Below, in pieces: positions 63,614-64,000 of a stretch of DNA of 64,000 bases; position 1 is the stretch's first letter; each line of letters opens with the position of its first letter. A program made the translations under genes and the position numbers. The notes below the pieces were generated by a model. It worked only from the letters and a program-made list of their open reading frames with translations. It was not told the origin of the DNA and made no database searches. Source of the DNA: Deltaproteobacteria bacterium (GTDB lineage Bacteria; Myxococcota; B64-G9); NCBI GenBank assembly GCA_019314375.1, contig JAFCZJ010000004.1, positions 19,903 to 83,902 on the forward strand, given 5' to 3'.

Positions 63614-64000
63614 GCGATTTGGTCCTGGATGCTTCGGTCGCATTGGCCTTGGCCATCAAAGAGGAAGGCTCCGAAAAGGCCCAGTCGGCCATGGACGGGC
63701 TCGGAAAAGGGGGCACCATGTGGGTGCCCGCGCTCTGGTGGTTCGAGGTGGGGAATGTCTTGGCCACCGCGGAGCGGCGCAAGAGAATGAGTCATGCCGA
63801 GTTGAGTCGCTCCATCGCTCTCTTTAATCGACTGCCCCTGCGCACGGATCCGCTGATGGGAATCGAAGGAATGCATCGATGGCGGGCTTTGGCTCGGCAG
63901 CATGGACTGAGCGCCTACGATGCCGCGTATTTAGAGATCGCCCAGCGAAGAGGCCTGCCCCTGGCCAGTCTGGACGAGAAAATTCGTAAGGCATGTCGGG
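63610..64000 (+). CDS. PIN-domain toxin (VapC type), 3'-truncated by window edge
   Basis: A frame of 130 codons from GTG 63610, open to the window edge. It begins SDLVLDASVALALAIKEEG (first Asp), has WWFEVGNVLATAE (Glu), AYDAAYLEIAQRRGLPL (third acid) and ASLDEKIRKAC (last Asp), so the whole active site is present and only a few residues can be missing. It is coupled to the Phd-type antitoxin. Confidence 0.9.
   Translation, partial: MSDLVLDASVALALAIKEEGSEKAQSAMDGLGKGGTMWVPALWWFEVGNVLATAERRKRMSHAELSRSIALFNRLPLRTDPLMGIEGMHRWRALARQHGLSAYDAAYLEIAQRRGLPLASLDEKIRKACR

Overview
The window looks like chromosomal DNA from a member of the Myxococcota (formerly Deltaproteobacteria) outside the very GC-rich Myxococcus group. 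This is inferred from gene content: Glt/Agm-type gliding-motility proteins, a CglD-like adhesin, giant TPR and cysteine-repeat proteins, kelch lipoproteins, an IspDF fusion, split imuA-imuB/dnaE2 loci behind a LexA-like box similar to the M. xanthus type, and many PIN toxin modules. No rRNA, phage, IS element or CRISPR array was seen.

Layout. 1-15.2 kb: the end of a gliding-machine operon in the order GltG-like (C-terminus only), GltH-like outer-membrane protein, GltI/AgmK-like TPR protein of 4104 residues, GltJ/AgmX-like protein. 15.3-26.7 kb: housekeeping genes (phosphoesterase, lipB, HEAT-repeat protein, lipoprotein, nadB, lytic transglycosylase, TPR-AIM24 protein, pgsA), tRNA-Gly and tRNA-Cys, a degenerate receiver protein, a ribbon-helix-helix (RHH) gene pair, an E. 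coli-type inosine/guanosine kinase and an Smr protein. 26.7-34.1 kb: two secreted or surface proteins, one with about two dozen 43-residue cysteine repeats and one kelch lipoprotein. 34.2-43.5 kb: imuA-imuB, a glycosyltransferase, an adenylate/guanylate cyclase, two PIN toxin-antitoxin pairs with readable promoters, and dnaE2. imuA and dnaE2 share a 16-bp LexA-like site, so they probably form one SOS mutagenesis regulon although 5.5 kb apart.

43.6-58.97 kb: a small YdeI-like protein, an HTH-PBP regulator divergent from an NCS2-type permease, a HAD phosphatase preceded by a PilZ gene that appears frameshifted at its end, a type IV pilin-like protein with a collagen-like insert, ispDF, a membrane protein, cysS with an inserted zinc ribbon, uvrB, uvrC, a DUF507 gene and a CPBP membrane protease. 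58.97-59.36 kb: a non-coding patch of hairpins and tandem repeats. 59.4-63.2 kb: a CglD-like lipoprotein (TSP3 repeats, VWA domain, MopE-type repeats). 63.36 kb to the end: a Phd/PIN pair cut by the window edge.

Together the glt genes and the CglD-like lipoprotein suggest a cell that glides using a trans-envelope machine. The imu/dnaE2/uvr genes give DNA repair and inducible mutagenesis. Four small antitoxin-type modules occur among them. Function calls come from reading motifs and domain order; no database search was run.
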